From: UBA11540 sp045536425
GTDB taxonomy: Bacteria; Bacillota; Clostridia; Oscillospirales; Ruminococcaceae
Direction: 5' to 3'
Assembly (NCBI GenBank): GCA_045536425.1
Contig: JAZSNN010000015.1
Location: 1-64,000, forward strand
Length of the DNA: 64,000 nucleotides
The position numbers and the translations under genes were made by a program. The stretch's first letter is position 1. Every line of letters starts with the position of its first letter. Below the pieces are notes generated by a model. The model was not told the DNA's origin, made no database searches, and saw nothing but the letters and a program-made list of their open reading frames with translations. Positions 40,678 through 50,272 of this stretch are shown here, piece by piece.

Positions 40678-41703
40678 ATGAAGAAATCGCTGTTTAATTT
40701 TGAATTGCCTCAGGAACTCATAGCGCAGACACCAATCGAGCCGAGAGACCATTCTAAATTACTCAAATTGAATAGAGAAACGGGAGAGGTTTCGCATCAT
40801 CATTTTTATGATATAATCGATTTTCTTAACGAGGGAGACCTACTTGTTGTAAACGACTCTCGCGTAATTCCTGCACGCTTGTACGGAAATAAAGTGCATA
40901 CAGGTGCCGCTATCGAGTTTTTACTCCTAGAAAGAAAAGAAAAAGATGTGTGGGAGATTTTGGTAAAACCCGGTAAGAAAGCTCTGAAAGGTGCTAGGTT
41001 TGAATTTGGAAACGGACTTTTGAGTGCGGAGATAATCGAAGTAAAGCCCGACGGAAACCGTCTTGCTAGATTTGAGTGCGAAGGTGACATCTATAACGTT
41101 CTCGAAAAAATAGGACAAATGCCTCTGCCACATTACATAACAGAACAGTTGCAGGACAAGGAGAGATACCAAACTGTATATTCCAGAGAACTCGGTTCGG
41201 CTGCTGCTCCAACCGCAGGACTTCATTTCACCAAGGAACTGATGGAGAAAATCAAAGCAAAGGGTGTTGAAATTGCTTTTGTGACTCTCCATGTGGGTCT
41301 TGGAACATTCCGTCCTGTAAAAGCGGATAATATTGAAGAACATCATATGCACTCCGAACACTATGAGATGAATGAAGAAACAGCACGACTTATAAATGAG
41401 ACAAAAAAGAACGGTGGACGCGTAATTGCTGTCGGAACGACTAGCTGTCGCACCATCGAGTCTGTTGCTCAGAAAGAAGGTTGCATCAAGGCTTCGGAGG
41501 GATACACCGAAATTTTTATCTATCCCGGATATGAATTCAAGGTGCTAGACGGAATAATAACAAACTTTCATCTTCCCGAGAGCACTTTGATAATGCTGAT
41601 TTCCGCATTTGCAGGAAGAGAAAACATACTCAATGCCTATAACATCGCGGTTGAAAACAAATACAGATTTTATAGCTTCGGCGATTCTATGGCAATATTG
41701 TGA
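40678..41703 (+). CDS. queA: S-adenosylmethionine:tRNA ribosyltransferase-isomerase QueA
   Basis: QueA transfers the ribosyl part of SAM to 7-aminomethyl-7-deazaguanine in tRNA, giving epoxyqueuosine. Family sequence is clear: FNFELPQELIAQTP, PRDHSKLL, NDSRVIPARL, TAGLHFT and SEHYEM. The protein has about 341 residues. ATG 40678 follows AAAAGGA; an earlier frame start at 40630 has no ribosome-binding site. tgt follows 10 nt later, so the queuosine pathway genes are together. Confidence 0.96.
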   Translation: MKKSLFNFELPQELIAQTPIEPRDHSKLLKLNRETGEVSHHHFYDIIDFLNEGDLLVVNDSRVIPARLYGNKVHTGAAIEFLLLERKEKDVWEILVKPGKKALKGARFEFGNGLLSAEIIEVKPDGNRLARFECEGDIYNVLEKIGQMPLPHYITEQLQDKERYQTVYSRELGSAAAPTAGLHFTKELMEKIKAKGVEIAFVTLHVGLGTFRPVKADNIEEHHMHSEHYEMNEETARLINETKKNGGRVIAVGTTSCRTIESVAQKEGCIKASEGYTEIFIYPGYEFKVLDGIITNFHLPESTLIMLISAFAGRENILNAYNIAVENKYRFYSFGDSMAIL

Positions 41704-41713
41704 GAGGTAAAAA

Positions 41714-42844
41714 ATGTATAAGTTGCTAAAAAAAGAGGGAAATGCGCGCAGAGGTGAGTTTGTTACGGTACACGGCACTGTTCAGACCCCCGCTTTTATG
41801 AATGTTGGCACAGCTGCCGCAATTAAAGGCGGAGTATCTTCATATGACCTTGTTGACCTAAAGTGTCAGGTGGAGTTGTGTAATACATACCATCTTCACA
41901 TAAGACCGGGGGACGAACTTATAAAATCGCTTGGCGGTCTTCACAAGTTTATGGGATGGAAGGGTCCGATATTGACCGACAGTGGTGGATTTCAGGTGTT
42001 TTCACTTGCAAAGCTCAGAAACATCAAAGAAGAAGGCGTCAGTTTTTCTTCACACGTTGACGGACGAAAGATTTTTATCAGACCTGAGGAGAGTATGAGG
42101 ATTCAGTCTAATCTCGGTTCTACAATTGCAATGGCTTTTGACGAATGTGTTGAAAATCCTGCAAAATATGAATATTCTAAAAAATCCTGTGAACGCACTA
42201 CTCGTTGGCTTGTACGCTGCAAAGAGGAGATGAAAAGGCTTAATTCGCTTGAGGATACCATAAATCCAAATCAGCTTCTCTTTGGAATAAATCAAGGCTG
42301 CACGTTTGACGATCTTCGAGTTGAGCATATGAAAACTATAGCTGAGCTTGACCTTGACGGTTATGCGATAGGAGGACTTGCGGTTGGTGAGCCTGCCGAG
42401 GATATGTATCGCATAATTTCGGCTGTAGAACCACATATGCCTACGGACAAGCCCAGATATCTTATGGGTGTCGGCACTCCTGTTAATATCCTTGAGGCTG
42501 TGTATAGGGGAGTAGACCTATTCGATTGTGTAATGCCCAGCAGAAATGCGCGCCACGGACATCTGTTTACTTGGAGCGGAATACGCAATATGTTCAACGC
42601 AAAGTATGAGAATGATGACCGTCCGATTGATGAGGAGTGCGATTGCCCGACCTGCAGAAATCACAGCAGGGCATACGTTCGCCATCTTTTGAAGGCGAAC
42701 GAGATGCTAGGACAACGCTTGACTGTAATGCACAATCTCTATTTTTATAATACACTTATGGAGAAAATCCGCGAGGCTCTTGATGCGGGTGAGTTTGAGA
42801 GCTTCTATCAAAAATACCGCGAAATCCTTGACAAAAGAATATAG
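41714..42844 (+). CDS. tgt: tRNA-guanine transglycosylase
   Basis: Tgt swaps guanine 34 for preQ1 in tRNAs with GUN anticodons. The catalytic Asp lies in ILTDSGGFQVFSL, and a second Asp near LFDCVMPSRNARHG. The zinc site is CDCPTCRNH with a downstream His. At 376 residues it is normal. It forms a unit with queA. The start follows GAGAGGTAAAA. Confidence 0.96.
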   Translation: MYKLLKKEGNARRGEFVTVHGTVQTPAFMNVGTAAAIKGGVSSYDLVDLKCQVELCNTYHLHIRPGDELIKSLGGLHKFMGWKGPILTDSGGFQVFSLAKLRNIKEEGVSFSSHVDGRKIFIRPEESMRIQSNLGSTIAMAFDECVENPAKYEYSKKSCERTTRWLVRCKEEMKRLNSLEDTINPNQLLFGINQGCTFDDLRVEHMKTIAELDLDGYAIGGLAVGEPAEDMYRIISAVEPHMPTDKPRYLMGVGTPVNILEAVYRGVDLFDCVMPSRNARHGHLFTWSGIRNMFNAKYENDDRPIDEECDCPTCRNHSRAYVRHLLKANEMLGQRLTVMHNLYFYNTLMEKIREALDAGEFESFYQKYREILDKRI

Positions 42845-42863
42845 TTTATGCGGGGTTGTCGTA

Positions 42864-42892
42864 TTGACTTTTTTGCGTTTCTGCAATATAAT
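42864..42892 (+). promoter_or_regulatory. Promoter of secD-secF
   Basis: TTGACT (42864-42869), 17-bp spacer, TATAAT (42887-42892). Strong match about 50 nt before the secD start. Confidence 0.82.
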
Positions 42893-42944
42893 TTAAAGGT
42901 ATACGATTGCCCCGTTTTTCGGTGCAATTTTCTTGGAGGTAAAA

Positions 42945-44354
42945 ATGAAAAGAGGTACTAAACCGGTCGTATTCGTAGTTATACTCCTTATTTTCTGTTT
43001 TGCTTACCTTGCTTTCTTTGGCGTAAGCTCAACATTCGGAGACATAACGACGACCTATGTAAAAGGCGCAGGAGATATCCGCTTTGGTATTGATATCCGC
43101 GGCGGTGTCGAGGTTACATTTGTTCCTGATACTACTGAGACTGTCACAGACGAGCAGATGGCGTCTGCAGAAGCTGTAATAAAGCTCAGGTTGCTCTCAC
43201 AAAACATAACCGATTCTGAGGTCTATACTGACTATGATAACAACAGAATCATCGTTAGATTCCCTTGGAAAGAGGATGAAGCAGAGTTTGATCCTGCTGC
43301 TGCAATTGAAGAACTCGGTGCAACCGCACTTCTCACATTCCGCGAGGGATATGAAGTTGATTCTAACGGTGCTCCTGATGGAGTTACTAAAGAAACCATT
43401 ATTCTTCAGGGTGCTGATGTGGAAAAGGCTGAAGCAGTTGTGTATCAGAATGAAAAAACCGGTGCTCCTTCCTATGCTGTTGAACTCACTTTGAAAGAAA
43501 GCGGAAAACAGGCATTTGCTGAAGCGACTGAAAGACTTGCTGGTAAGATCATTTCAATTTGGATGGATGATTTGTGCATTTCTAATCCTACTGTTAACGG
43601 CGAAAACGGACCTATTACAAACGGTATCGCTTCAATAACAGGAAACTTTACTGCGAACGAAGCTACCGACCTTGCTGACAGAATTAATGCCGGCGCACTT
43701 CCGTTCAAGCTTAATTCACAAAACTTCAATTCAATTAGTGCTACCCTTGGTGCTGATGCGCTTCAGGCTATGCTTCTTGCTGGTATAATCGCATTTGTGC
43801 TTGTTTGTATCATTATGATATTTGTTTTCAGACTTCCCGGTTTGATTGCAAGTATTGCGCTTCTCGGACAGGTTGCGGGATCGATTGCTGCAATTTCCGG
43901 CTTCTTCCCCGGAATTCCGAGTTTCACACTTACACTTCCAGGTATTGCGGGTATCATCCTTGCTATTGGTATGGGCGTTGACGCTAACGTAATTACAGGT
44001 GAGAGAATTAGAGAAGAGCTTGCGAAGGGTAGAACTCTTGAAAAGGCAATTGATATTGGCTTCTCTAAGGCGTTTACAGCAGTACTAGACGGAAACATCA
44101 CCGTGCTTATAGTATCTGTAATTCTTATGGGTGCTTTTGGTGATCCTAATAGCATATTTGCTATCATATTTAAACCTTTTGCACTGCTCTTTGGTGCTTC
44201 AACATCCGGTGTTATCTATTCGTTTGGATATACGCTCTTTGTTGGTGTTATTTGCAACCTTGTTATGGGTGTTGGTGCAACAAGACTTATGCTCAAGTCT
44301 ATTTCAAAATTTGCACCATTCCGCAAACTTTGGATGTATGGAGGTAAGAAATAA
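42945..44354 (+). CDS. secD: Protein translocase subunit SecD
   Basis: SecD and SecF use the proton gradient to help pull exported proteins through SecYEG. SecD has an N-terminal helix, a periplasmic-type domain with RFGIDIRGGVEVTF, and five C-terminal helices. The conserved membrane motif GMGVDANVI is present. It has 469 residues. ATG 42945 follows GGAGGT; the in-frame TTG 42933 overlaps that site. The stop overlaps the secF start (TAATGA). Confidence 0.96.
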   Translation: MKRGTKPVVFVVILLIFCFAYLAFFGVSSTFGDITTTYVKGAGDIRFGIDIRGGVEVTFVPDTTETVTDEQMASAEAVIKLRLLSQNITDSEVYTDYDNNRIIVRFPWKEDEAEFDPAAAIEELGATALLTFREGYEVDSNGAPDGVTKETIILQGADVEKAEAVVYQNEKTGAPSYAVELTLKESGKQAFAEATERLAGKIISIWMDDLCISNPTVNGENGPITNGIASITGNFTANEATDLADRINAGALPFKLNSQNFNSISATLGADALQAMLLAGIIAFVLVCIIMIFVFRLPGLIASIALLGQVAGSIAAISGFFPGIPSFTLTLPGIAGIILAIGMGVDANVITGERIREELAKGRTLEKAIDIGFSKAFTAVLDGNITVLIVSVILMGAFGDPNSIFAIIFKPFALLFGASTSGVIYSFGYTLFVGVICNLVMGVGATRLMLKSISKFAPFRKLWMYGGKK

Positions 44355-45259
44355 TGAAATTTGATTTTATTAAAAACCGAAAAATTTATTTCATAATCTC
44401 CATCGCTATTATTGTTGTTACACTTGCTTGCTCCTTTATATTCGGTGTCAATCTTGACATAGAATTCAAGGGTGGAACAATCATTACCTATTCCTATGAG
44501 GGCAATGTTGACAAGGCAGGCTTTGAGGCTGCTATTGAGAATATTGTAGGCAACGTTTCTGTCAGCGAAAGTAACAGCATAGCAACAGGCGCTACAAATC
44601 TGGTGGTCACACTTTCGGATAACAAGGGCATCACTCCTGAAACAATGGAGCAGATCAACGCCGCGGTTGAAGAAACCTACTCTGTAAAATACGTTGAATC
44701 CAGTACTGTTGATCCTGTTATTGGTACTGAGATGCTTCTCAAGAGTCTTGTGGCAGTTGCCGTTGCATCTCTTTTGATGATCGTGTTTATCGGTATAAGA
44801 TTCAGAAAGATTGGCGGATGGTCTGCGGGTGTTTGTGCAGTAATTGCACTTCTCAATGATATCTTCGTTGTGTTTGCAACATTCGTTATCTTTGGTATTT
44901 CGATAGATACAAACTTTATGGCTGTTGTTCTGACCATCCTCGGATATTCTGTAAACGATACTATCGTTATCTATGACAGAATCCGTGAGAATAGAAATAC
45001 TTACGGAAAAGAGATGGGAGTTGCTCAGCTTGTAAACACAAGCCTTAACGAGTGCCTGAGAAGAACAATACTTACTACACTTACTACAGTTTCCGCACTG
45101 GTTGTTGTTTGTGTAATTGCCGTAATCTTTAACGTAACTTCAATATTGTCATTTACTTTCCCTATGATGATCGGTATGATTCACGGTGTATATTCTTCCG
45201 TTGCTGTTGCTCCTCAGCTGTGGGTGCTTTGGCAGGAAAGAAAATCAAAAAAAGCCTAA
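44354..45259 (+). CDS. secF: Protein translocase subunit SecF
   Basis: This is the partner of SecD, with six predicted membrane helices. The N-terminal domain has LDIEFKGGTIITY. The proton-path region has LGYSVNDTIVIYDRIREN, and the tail is rich in Lys. At 301 residues it is normal. It is translationally coupled to secD, and the terminator comes immediately after. Confidence 0.96.
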   Translation: MKFDFIKNRKIYFIISIAIIVVTLACSFIFGVNLDIEFKGGTIITYSYEGNVDKAGFEAAIENIVGNVSVSESNSIATGATNLVVTLSDNKGITPETMEQINAAVEETYSVKYVESSTVDPVIGTEMLLKSLVAVAVASLLMIVFIGIRFRKIGGWSAGVCAVIALLNDIFVVFATFVIFGISIDTNFMAVVLTILGYSVNDTIVIYDRIRENRNTYGKEMGVAQLVNTSLNECLRRTILTTLTTVSALVVVCVIAVIFNVTSILSFTFPMMIGMIHGVYSSVAVAPQLWVLWQERKSKKA

Positions 45260-45267
45260 TAACAGAC

Positions 45268-45302
45268 AAAATCCTCTGTGTGAAAAGCACAGAGGATTTT
45301 TT
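45268..45302. terminator. Bidirectional terminator between secF and birA
   Basis: AAAATCCTCTGTG (45268-45280) pairs with CACAGAGGATTTT (45288-45300), a 13-bp stem with flanking A and T runs. It serves secF on one side and birA on the other. Confidence 0.9.
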
Positions 45303-46062
45303 ATAGTTTTATGCTGATTTCTCCGGAATTGAGCGATATGATTTCGCCGCTTTGATTTTTTACTATAAGCTGTGCATCGCTATCGATATCAATAACTTGT
45401 GCGCTATATAGTCCTTCAGCGGATAATACGGTGATTTCTTTACCAAACATTAGTGAGAGAGCTTTGTATTTTTGCATAATCTCTTCGGGATTAAAATCGT
45501 TTATCAGCTTATAGAATCTGTTTATCACTGAGGAAATTACATTATTTCTGTCTATGCGAAGGTTGCCGACAACCTCTTCCAGCGAGGTTGCTATTTCAGA
45601 AATTTCGACAGGGAAGGGCGACTTGAAAACATTTATCCCGATGCCGATTATAGACTTTTCATAGCAACTTTCGTTGTTCAAAACACCTTCGCACAATATT
45701 CCACACAGTTTTTTGTTGCTAATGTAGATGTCGTTTACCCATTTGATTTTTGCATCAATTTTATACAAATCGTTTAATGTTTCTACAACTGCAACTGCAG
45801 CAGATACAGTGAGAAGATAAACGTCTTTTGTGTGGATGAGCTTGTTTAATAACAGACTCATATAAATCCCGTTTTCGTCAGAATAGAAGCTTTTCCCATA
45901 TCTGCCTTTTCCCGCGGTTTGTGTTTTTGCAACGACCAGCGTATCCTTTGAAATAGTGGCATTTCTTTTTAAATATAGGTTTGTCGAATCTACGCTTTCG
46001 AGTAACTCGACCTCGCAATCGAAGTCGAGTTGCTCTTTAATTTTTGCAGAATCAATATTCAT
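45301..46062 (-). CDS. birA: Biotin--[acetyl-CoA-carboxylase] ligase, catalytic-only form
   Basis: This enzyme attaches biotin to acetyl-CoA carboxylase or related proteins. The biotinyl-AMP loop reads AGKGRYGKSF. The core has KWVNDIYISNKKLCGIL. At about 253 residues there is no N-terminal winged-helix domain, so it cannot act as the classical BirA repressor. I take ATG 46062 as the start because it begins directly after the mutS2 stop. An upstream in-frame TTG at 46080 lies inside mutS2. Confidence 0.9.
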   Translation of the reverse strand: MNIDSAKIKEQLDFDCEVELLESVDSTNLYLKRNATISKDTLVVAKTQTAGKGRYGKSFYSDENGIYMSLLLNKLIHTKDVYLLTVSAAVAVVETLNDLYKIDAKIKWVNDIYISNKKLCGILCEGVLNNESCYEKSIIGIGINVFKSPFPVEISEIATSLEEVVGNLRIDRNNVISSVINRFYKLINDFNPEEIMQKYKALSLMFGKEITVLSAEGLYSAQVIDIDSDAQLIVKNQSGEIISLNSGEISIKL

Positions 46063-46063
46063 C

Positions 46064-48436
46064 TTACCTAAACTCCACAATACTTACTCCGTTTTCGCCC
46101 TCGCCATATACACCAAGGCGGAAGGTGCGAACACTTTTGTGCTTTCTTAGATATGCCTGCACTGCATTTCTGAGAACGCCGGTTCCTTTTCCGTGAATGA
46201 TGCGCGCTTGGGGAATAGAAGCAATAAGACAATCGTCGATGAATTTATCGAGTTCAACAAAAGCTTCTTCGATATTCATACCACGAATATCAAGCTCGGT
46301 TTTGAAGTCAGCCACGGCTTTACTCTTAACGTTTCGTGTATATGCTGTGGCGGTAACCTTGTTCTTTTTACTGCTGTCGATAAGTCTTAGATTATCGATC
46401 TTTACCGAGGTTTTGATTATACCTGCTTGAACAAGGACTGTATCACCGTTTGGATCACTGAGTACAACACCTTCCTTGTCGATGTCAACAATAAGAACGT
46501 CATCGCCCTTTTTTAGTTTTCTGGGAAGAGTGTATTTCTCTGCATTTTTCTTTGTAACAGGGTCTGCAAGAGCGTCAAGCTTTGCATATTTGGATTTGAT
46601 TTCCGATTTTGCTCTCGATGCCATCTGCAAAAAGTTTTCTGAGTTCTTTTCCTTCAGGGCGGTTTCGAGCTCTTGAATCAATTTTTCTGCTTGGAATTTC
46701 GTATCTCTGACGATTTTGTCAGCCTCTTCGCGAGCCTTTTTGAGTTCCGCTTCTTTTTCGGCTTCGAGACGCTTTTTATATTTTGTGATCTCGTCTCTTT
46801 CCTTAGCGGCTTTCACAGCGTCAATGCGAGCGGCATCCTTTTCTTTTGCAAGCTCGATTCGCGTTTCCTCAAGAGAGGAAACGATCTTGTCAAATTTGGT
46901 ATCTTCGGTTGAAAGAAGCTCTTTGGCTCTTTCTATAACGCTGTCTTCAATACCCAGTCGCTTTGAAATCGCAAAAGCGTTAGACCTTCCGGGTACACCG
47001 ATAAGCAGCTTGTACGTGGGCTTTAGTGTGGTGACGTTAAACTCACAGCAACCGTTTTCCACACCTTCGGTTTCCAGAGCGTACATTTTGATTTCTGAAT
47101 AGTGTGTTGTGGCAGCGATTTTGCTTTTCTTTTCACGAAGTTTTTCGATTATCGATATTGCAAGAGCGGCGCCTTCTGCAGGATCGGTACCGGCACCAAG
47201 CTCGTCAAGTAAGACGAGTGAACGCTCGTCCGCAGTGTTAAGAATGTCAATTATTCTCTTAATGTGGGACGAGAAGGTAGAAAGACTTTGCTCGATGCTT
47301 TGCTCGTCACCAATATCGGCCAATACCTTGTCGAAAACGCTGATAGAACTGTTTTCTTCGCAGGGAATCATAAGTCCGCACATAGCCATCAAAGAAAACA
47401 AGCCGAGGGTTTTCAAGGATACGGTTTTTCCTCCCGTGTTGGGTCCTGTTATTACCAGGGTGTCAAACTCCTTTCCAAGATATATATCGACTGGAACGAC
47501 CGATTTTGCGTCTATGAGAGGGTGACGTGCTTTTTTGAGGTCAATAACTCCGTCATCTGTCAACACGGGCACACAAGCCTTCATTTTTATACCGAGACTA
47601 GCTTTTGCAAAGAACAAGTCAAGGGTTATCAAAACGGCATAGCTGTCGGATATAGATTCGAAAAAATTGCCCGCTTCGGCAGAAAGCTCTGCCATTATAC
47701 GCTCGATTTCTTGTGCTTCTTTTGATTTTAAAATTTTTAGCTCGTTGTTAAGTTCAACGACTGCCGCAGGTTCTATAAACAGGGTAGCACCGCTTGCAGA
47801 AGTATCGTGTACAAGTCCCTTTACCTCGCTTCGATACTCGGTTTTAACGGGGACAACGAAGCGGGAGTCGCGCATTGTAATAATGTTTTCCTGCAAAAAT
47901 TTTTGATATGCAGGAGTACGGATTATCTTTTCAAGCTGTGCACGTGCGTTCTGTGAACAGTTGCGCATCTTTCGTCTGATATCTGCGAGTTCGGGACTAG
48001 CATTATCAGCAAGTTCTTCTTCGTTCAAAACAGAATTGGTTATCTTGTCTTCGAGATATTTGTTGGGGGAAAGACGGTCAAAATAATCGTCGAGTGAAGT
48101 TGATATTTCCTCGGAAAAGGACTTCCACTGGCACAAACCGCGTATATTTCGCAAAACTTCTGCAATATCAAGAAGCTCTCTTAGCGTGAGTACAGCGCCA
48201 ACACTAGCTCTCTTGAGTGATGATGTGATGTTTTTGACACCATAGATTGAAGGAGAGCCATATCTCATTGAGAGCACAAAGGCGTCGTTTGTATACTGCA
48301 TCAATCTGCGTGTCTCAGAAAGTGAACACTCAGGTTGAACGTTTAATGCTAAAGTCCTAGTATCCTCGCAATGAGCCTCTTCGGCAAGTTTTTGAAGGAC
48401 TTTATCAAGTTCTAATGTGGTATATACCTTGTTCAT
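46064..48436 (-). CDS. mutS2: Endonuclease MutS2
   Basis: MutS2 in Bacillota suppresses recombination and, in some species, rescues collided ribosomes. It lacks the mismatch-binding N terminus of MutS. The ATPase has TGPNTGGKTVSLKT and VLLDELGAGTDPAEG. A long coiled coil at about residues 520-640 is rich in Glu, Lys and Ala. The C-terminal Smr nuclease domain has LDIRGMNIEEA and IIHGKGTGVLR. At 790 residues it is normal length. Confidence 0.96.
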   Translation of the reverse strand: MNKVYTTLELDKVLQKLAEEAHCEDTRTLALNVQPECSLSETRRLMQYTNDAFVLSMRYGSPSIYGVKNITSSLKRASVGAVLTLRELLDIAEVLRNIRGLCQWKSFSEEISTSLDDYFDRLSPNKYLEDKITNSVLNEEELADNASPELADIRRKMRNCSQNARAQLEKIIRTPAYQKFLQENIITMRDSRFVVPVKTEYRSEVKGLVHDTSASGATLFIEPAAVVELNNELKILKSKEAQEIERIMAELSAEAGNFFESISDSYAVLITLDLFFAKASLGIKMKACVPVLTDDGVIDLKKARHPLIDAKSVVPVDIYLGKEFDTLVITGPNTGGKTVSLKTLGLFSLMAMCGLMIPCEENSSISVFDKVLADIGDEQSIEQSLSTFSSHIKRIIDILNTADERSLVLLDELGAGTDPAEGAALAISIIEKLREKKSKIAATTHYSEIKMYALETEGVENGCCEFNVTTLKPTYKLLIGVPGRSNAFAISKRLGIEDSVIERAKELLSTEDTKFDKIVSSLEETRIELAKEKDAARIDAVKAAKERDEITKYKKRLEAEKEAELKKAREEADKIVRDTKFQAEKLIQELETALKEKNSENFLQMASRAKSEIKSKYAKLDALADPVTKKNAEKYTLPRKLKKGDDVLIVDIDKEGVVLSDPNGDTVLVQAGIIKTSVKIDNLRLIDSSKKNKVTATAYTRNVKSKAVADFKTELDIRGMNIEEAFVELDKFIDDCLIASIPQARIIHGKGTGVLRNAVQAYLRKHKSVRTFRLGVYGEGENGVSIVEFR

Positions 48437-48449
48437 ATGTATACCTTCT

Positions 48450-49199
48450 TTAAATTACATTGTAAAAAAAGTTTAGCGTGTCAAACTGCCGTTCTAACTG
48501 AAAACGGCAATATTCCTCAGTAATTTTAGTGAGATTAGCTGCTAACTGCGCAGAAACTCTAAGCTTAAAAACATCCTTGAGCTCTGCGAATACTATAAAC
48601 CTCATTGCTTTTAGAATGTCCTGAGAAATTTCTCTTGTCATACTTTTGTCAGAGTATCCTTCTAAACACTCTCGGCAAATAAGTTCACCGCTTTTGATTG
48701 AAAAGCGGGGGTTATTCACTTCGTACTCTCCGCAGCCTGCGCAAACCGCTATCTGCGGTGCATAACCGCACAAAGCCAAGGCTCTAAATTCAAATATCGA
48801 TTTTAGTACTAGGGTATCAACAGTACCTTGTTCGAGAAAATGAAGAGTGTTTAACAAAAGTCTCAAAAGCTGTTCGCAGTTTGAATCGGGAACAGCAACT
48901 ACTGATGTTATTTCAAAAAGATAGGACGCGAGAGAAACTTTTACAAGGTCATTCCCAATGTTGAAAAATGCTTTTTTCAGATCCGCGGACGTGACGCGGA
49001 AGTTTCCTTTGCTCTCGTTTATAATAAAGTCGGAATAACTCAGTAGAGAAGTTGAACTGCACATCTTGCTTTTGATTCCACAAACACTGTTGGCATAGGC
49101 GCGGATAACGCCGTTATCTCTCGTGAGTATAGTGAGATAACGGTCGTTGTCGTTAATTTTCTGTTGTTTTATCACGATTCCATCTGTTTTTATCTGCAT
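48450..49199 (-). CDS. recO: DNA repair protein RecO
   Basis: RecO loads RecA with RecR. The OB-fold N terminus is MQIKTDGIVIKQQKINDNDR. The zinc-binding site is CAGCGE and CRECLE. The protein has about 249 residues. ATG 49199 gives the standard N terminus; a longer in-frame start at 49238 would add 13 unusual residues. Its beginning overlaps the end of the yqzL-like ORF in another frame. Confidence 0.92.
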   Translation of the reverse strand: MQIKTDGIVIKQQKINDNDRYLTILTRDNGVIRAYANSVCGIKSKMCSSTSLLSYSDFIINESKGNFRVTSADLKKAFFNIGNDLVKVSLASYLFEITSVVAVPDSNCEQLLRLLLNTLHFLEQGTVDTLVLKSIFEFRALALCGYAPQIAVCAGCGEYEVNNPRFSIKSGELICRECLEGYSDKSMTREISQDILKAMRFIVFAELKDVFKLRVSAQLAANLTKITEEYCRFQLERQFDTLNFFYNVI

Positions 49200-49314
49200 C
49201 TTTTGACAAATCTCCAACAGTATTATAAGTATTTTCACAGACCTCTCTATACGCTAAATAGTCTGCAATTTTTCCGCTAGAAACAAACCTCTGCCACGCA
49301 TCATAGTTTTCCAA
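49153..49314 (-). CDS. yqzL: YqzL-like small protein upstream of recO
   Basis: A 53-codon frame begins with TTG 49314, preceded by GAGGTG with exactly 6 nt of spacing. It starts ENYDAWQRFVSSGKIADYLA, the pattern of the YqzL family, whose members sit between era and recO. The function of YqzL is unknown. The frame ends inside recO, overlapping it by 47 nt. Position, ribosome-binding site and sequence pattern together make this a real gene. Confidence 0.78.
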   Translation of the reverse strand: MENYDAWQRFVSSGKIADYLAYREVCENTYNTVGDLSKDADKNRWNRDKTTEN

Positions 49315-49378
49315 GAAAATCACCTCAAAGCTATTTTGTGCGTCAAAACAGCTTATATTTGAGGTAAACTAAACCAGA

Positions 49379-50272
49379 TTAATTGAAGCCAAATTGTTTA
49401 ATAATCTGCTCCTTGTTGCGCCAATCGTTTTTAACCTTTACCCAACACTGAAGATTTATCTTTGCATCAAGAAAGCTCTCGGCTTCAATTCGTGCAAGCG
49501 AGCCTATTTTTTTGAGCATTGCGCCACCTTTTCCGATAACCATACCTTTATGTGAATCGCGTTCGCAGATTATAGTGGCGTTAATGTCGATTATTCCGTT
49601 GTCGCGTTCCTTCATCAAATCAATCGAAACTGCAATTCCGTGCGGAATTTCGTCGCGCATAAGATTTAGAACCTTTTCTCTGATAATCTCAGCCACTATT
49701 ACGCGCTCGGGTTGGTCCGTGAGTGCGTCGTCAGGGAAGAAGTGGGGAGAATCGGACGCAAAAGACTCCAGCTCCTTCATCAATATATCAACACCATCGT
49801 TGTTCAGCACGCTGGCAGGGATAACCGCTTCGAAATCACAAAGCTCAGTGAACATTGAAATTCTACCTAGAATATCCTCTTTGTTTTCGACAGTATCAAT
49901 CTTGTTTATCAGAAGAATGGCGGGAATATGAGATTTTTTGATTGATTCTATAAGCTTTAGCTCCGAGGAAAAAACTTCTTTTGCCATATCGGTCACAAGA
50001 ACAGCAACGTCTACGTCACAGATAGACTCGTTGACGGTTTTGACCATATATTCGCTCAGCTTGTTCTTTGCTTTGTGAAGACCCGGGGTGTCCACAAAAA
50101 CGTACTGATTAGCACCTTGTGTCAAAACGCCCGTTATTCTTGTTCTTGTGGTTTGGGGCTTGTCCGAAACTATAGCGACCTTTTCGCCAACAAGAGCGTT
50201 TATGAGAGAAGATTTTCCTGCATTGGGTTTTCCAACTATTGCTACAAAGCAAGATTTTGTGTTATTTTCCAT
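49379..50272 (-). CDS. era: GTPase Era
   Basis: Era binds 16S rRNA near its 3' end and helps 30S assembly. GTPase motifs: GKPNAGKSSLINALVG, the TTRTRI switch, DTPGLHKAK and LLINKIDT. The C-terminal KH domain includes GMVIGKGGAMLKKIG. The protein has 297 residues. The start overlaps the ybeY stop. Order phoH-ybeY-era-yqzL-recO is the classical one, although the dgkA and cdd genes often found between are missing. Confidence 0.97.
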   Translation of the reverse strand: MENNTKSCFVAIVGKPNAGKSSLINALVGEKVAIVSDKPQTTRTRITGVLTQGANQYVFVDTPGLHKAKNKLSEYMVKTVNESICDVDVAVLVTDMAKEVFSSELKLIESIKKSHIPAILLINKIDTVENKEDILGRISMFTELCDFEAVIPASVLNNDGVDILMKELESFASDSPHFFPDDALTDQPERVIVAEIIREKVLNLMRDEIPHGIAVSIDLMKERDNGIIDINATIICERDSHKGMVIGKGGAMLKKIGSLARIEAESFLDAKINLQCWVKVKNDWRNKEQIIKQFGFN

